Under the pieces are notes generated by a model. It was not told the origin of the DNA. It was given only the letters and a program-made list of their open reading frames with translations, and searched no databases. The translations under genes and the position numbers were made by a program. From positions 1 to 19,509 of the forward strand of contig CANTFK010000497.1 of the NCBI GenBank assembly GCA_947646735.1: DNA of 19,509 nucleotides, written 5' to 3'. Source of the DNA: Peronospora farinosa (taxonomy: Eukaryota > Oomycota > Peronosporomycetes > Peronosporales > Peronosporaceae). Position 1 is the first letter of the stretch. Every line of letters begins with the position of its first letter. Below are positions 19,096-19,509 of the stretch, in pieces.

Positions 19096-19509
19096 CCCAC
19101 AGGCCAAATATATCCTGGGGTTCTGTTCGAACTAGAGTCTATTCACAAGACTGTCTTCAATGGGGGGGGGGGGTACAAAATATACCCCTTTCCCGAAACA
19201 GGTAAGTAGATCGAAACAAGCTCCTTTTTGCGCAACGAAGTCGTGTCATTTGGGGTTCAGCTCGCACGTGAGTCTGATCACACAACTTTTTTTAACGGAA
19301 GTGCCTTACCCTTCCCCGGAACAGGTGTGTGATCAGACTCAAGTGCGAGCTGAACCCCACGTGGCACGACTTCGTTGCGTAAAAGGAGCTTGTTTCGATC
19401 TACTTATCTGTTTTAAGGAAGTATCATATTTTGTTCCCCCCCCGTTGGACAGGGTCTTGTGGTTGGGCTTAAGTGCGAACAGAACCCCAGGATACATTTG
19501 GCCTGTGGG
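19096..19509. mobile_element. Fold-back inverted-repeat element (MITE-like)
   Basis: The 414-bp segment is almost entirely palindromic. The left arm 19096-19285 pairs with the right arm 19326-19509 around a ~40-nt loop. The outermost 36 nt differ at one position (CCCACAGGCC at the left, GGCCTGTGGG at the right end). An inner block (19199-19285 against 19326-19410) is about 90% identical; the middle is more diverged. No protein is encoded. This architecture is typical of non-autonomous fold-back or TIR elements. The repeat reaches the last base of the window, so the true right boundary and any target-site duplication cannot be seen. Confidence 0.75.
19162..19173 (+). repeat. Homopolymer G12 tract
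   Basis: Twelve consecutive G in the left arm of the fold-back element, mirrored by eight C at 19436-19443 in the right arm. The length difference is what slippage would produce after the arms formed. Confidence 0.85.

Noticed and set aside
19096..19509. Long terminal repeats of a retrotransposon
   Set aside because: The two halves are in inverted, not direct, orientation, and no primer-binding site or polyprotein is present.
1..19509. tRNA, rRNA, CRISPR or bacterial-type operon signals
   Set aside because: No cloverleaf-like pattern, spaced direct repeats or ribosome-binding sites were noticed; gene structure is eukaryotic.

Overview
The window looks like a gene-dense piece of an oomycete nuclear genome, probably a Peronosporalean (Phytophthora or downy mildew type). 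The reasons are: large, multi-domain eukaryotic proteins; compact GT-AG introns, mostly 55-85 nt; short predicted 5' leaders with initiator-like TCA-Y-T motifs just upstream of the starts; and small intergenic gaps. There is nothing bacterial here: no operon layout, no Shine-Dalgarno sites, no CRISPR. The species assignment is inference.

Left part (1-2371): an upstream non-coding or unresolved stretch, then a small four-exon plus-strand gene (about 690-2121) encoding a Ser-rich N-terminus, a PDZ domain and a fibronectin type III domain.

Centre (2372-12701): one giant plus-strand gene for a VPS13-family bridge-like lipid transfer protein of about 3,345 residues in five exons. It has the canonical chorein N-terminus at Met 1, repeated VAB-type beta modules, C2-like segments and the conserved VPS13/ATG2-type C-terminal region. 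Unusual for the family, it carries a PDZ domain, an IQ-like helix and a PH domain inside the N-terminal third. It also has a candidate acidic FFAT-like motif that could contact ER VAP proteins. The neighbouring PDZ-FN3 gene is worth examining as a partner or as mis-split 5' exons.

Right-centre (13120-14459): two intronless Mpv17/PMP22-family membrane protein genes in tandem, 113 nt apart, evidently an old local duplication.

Right (14729-18698, minus strand): a 12-exon gene for a TNPO3/MTR10/importin-13-type karyopherin. Its exon phases can be reconciled throughout, with weak points at one exon-4 donor, around 16220-16510 and in the last exon. It converges on the Mpv17 pair.

Far right (18769-19509): AT-rich spacer, a short possibly broken reading frame, and a near-complete palindromic (fold-back) repeat of at least 414 bp whose right end coincides with the end of the window. 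This is probably a non-autonomous mobile element.

The genes are functionally unrelated housekeeping genes rather than a pathway. The shared theme is limited to organelle membranes: lipid transfer (VPS13) and inner-membrane or peroxisomal channels (Mpv17).
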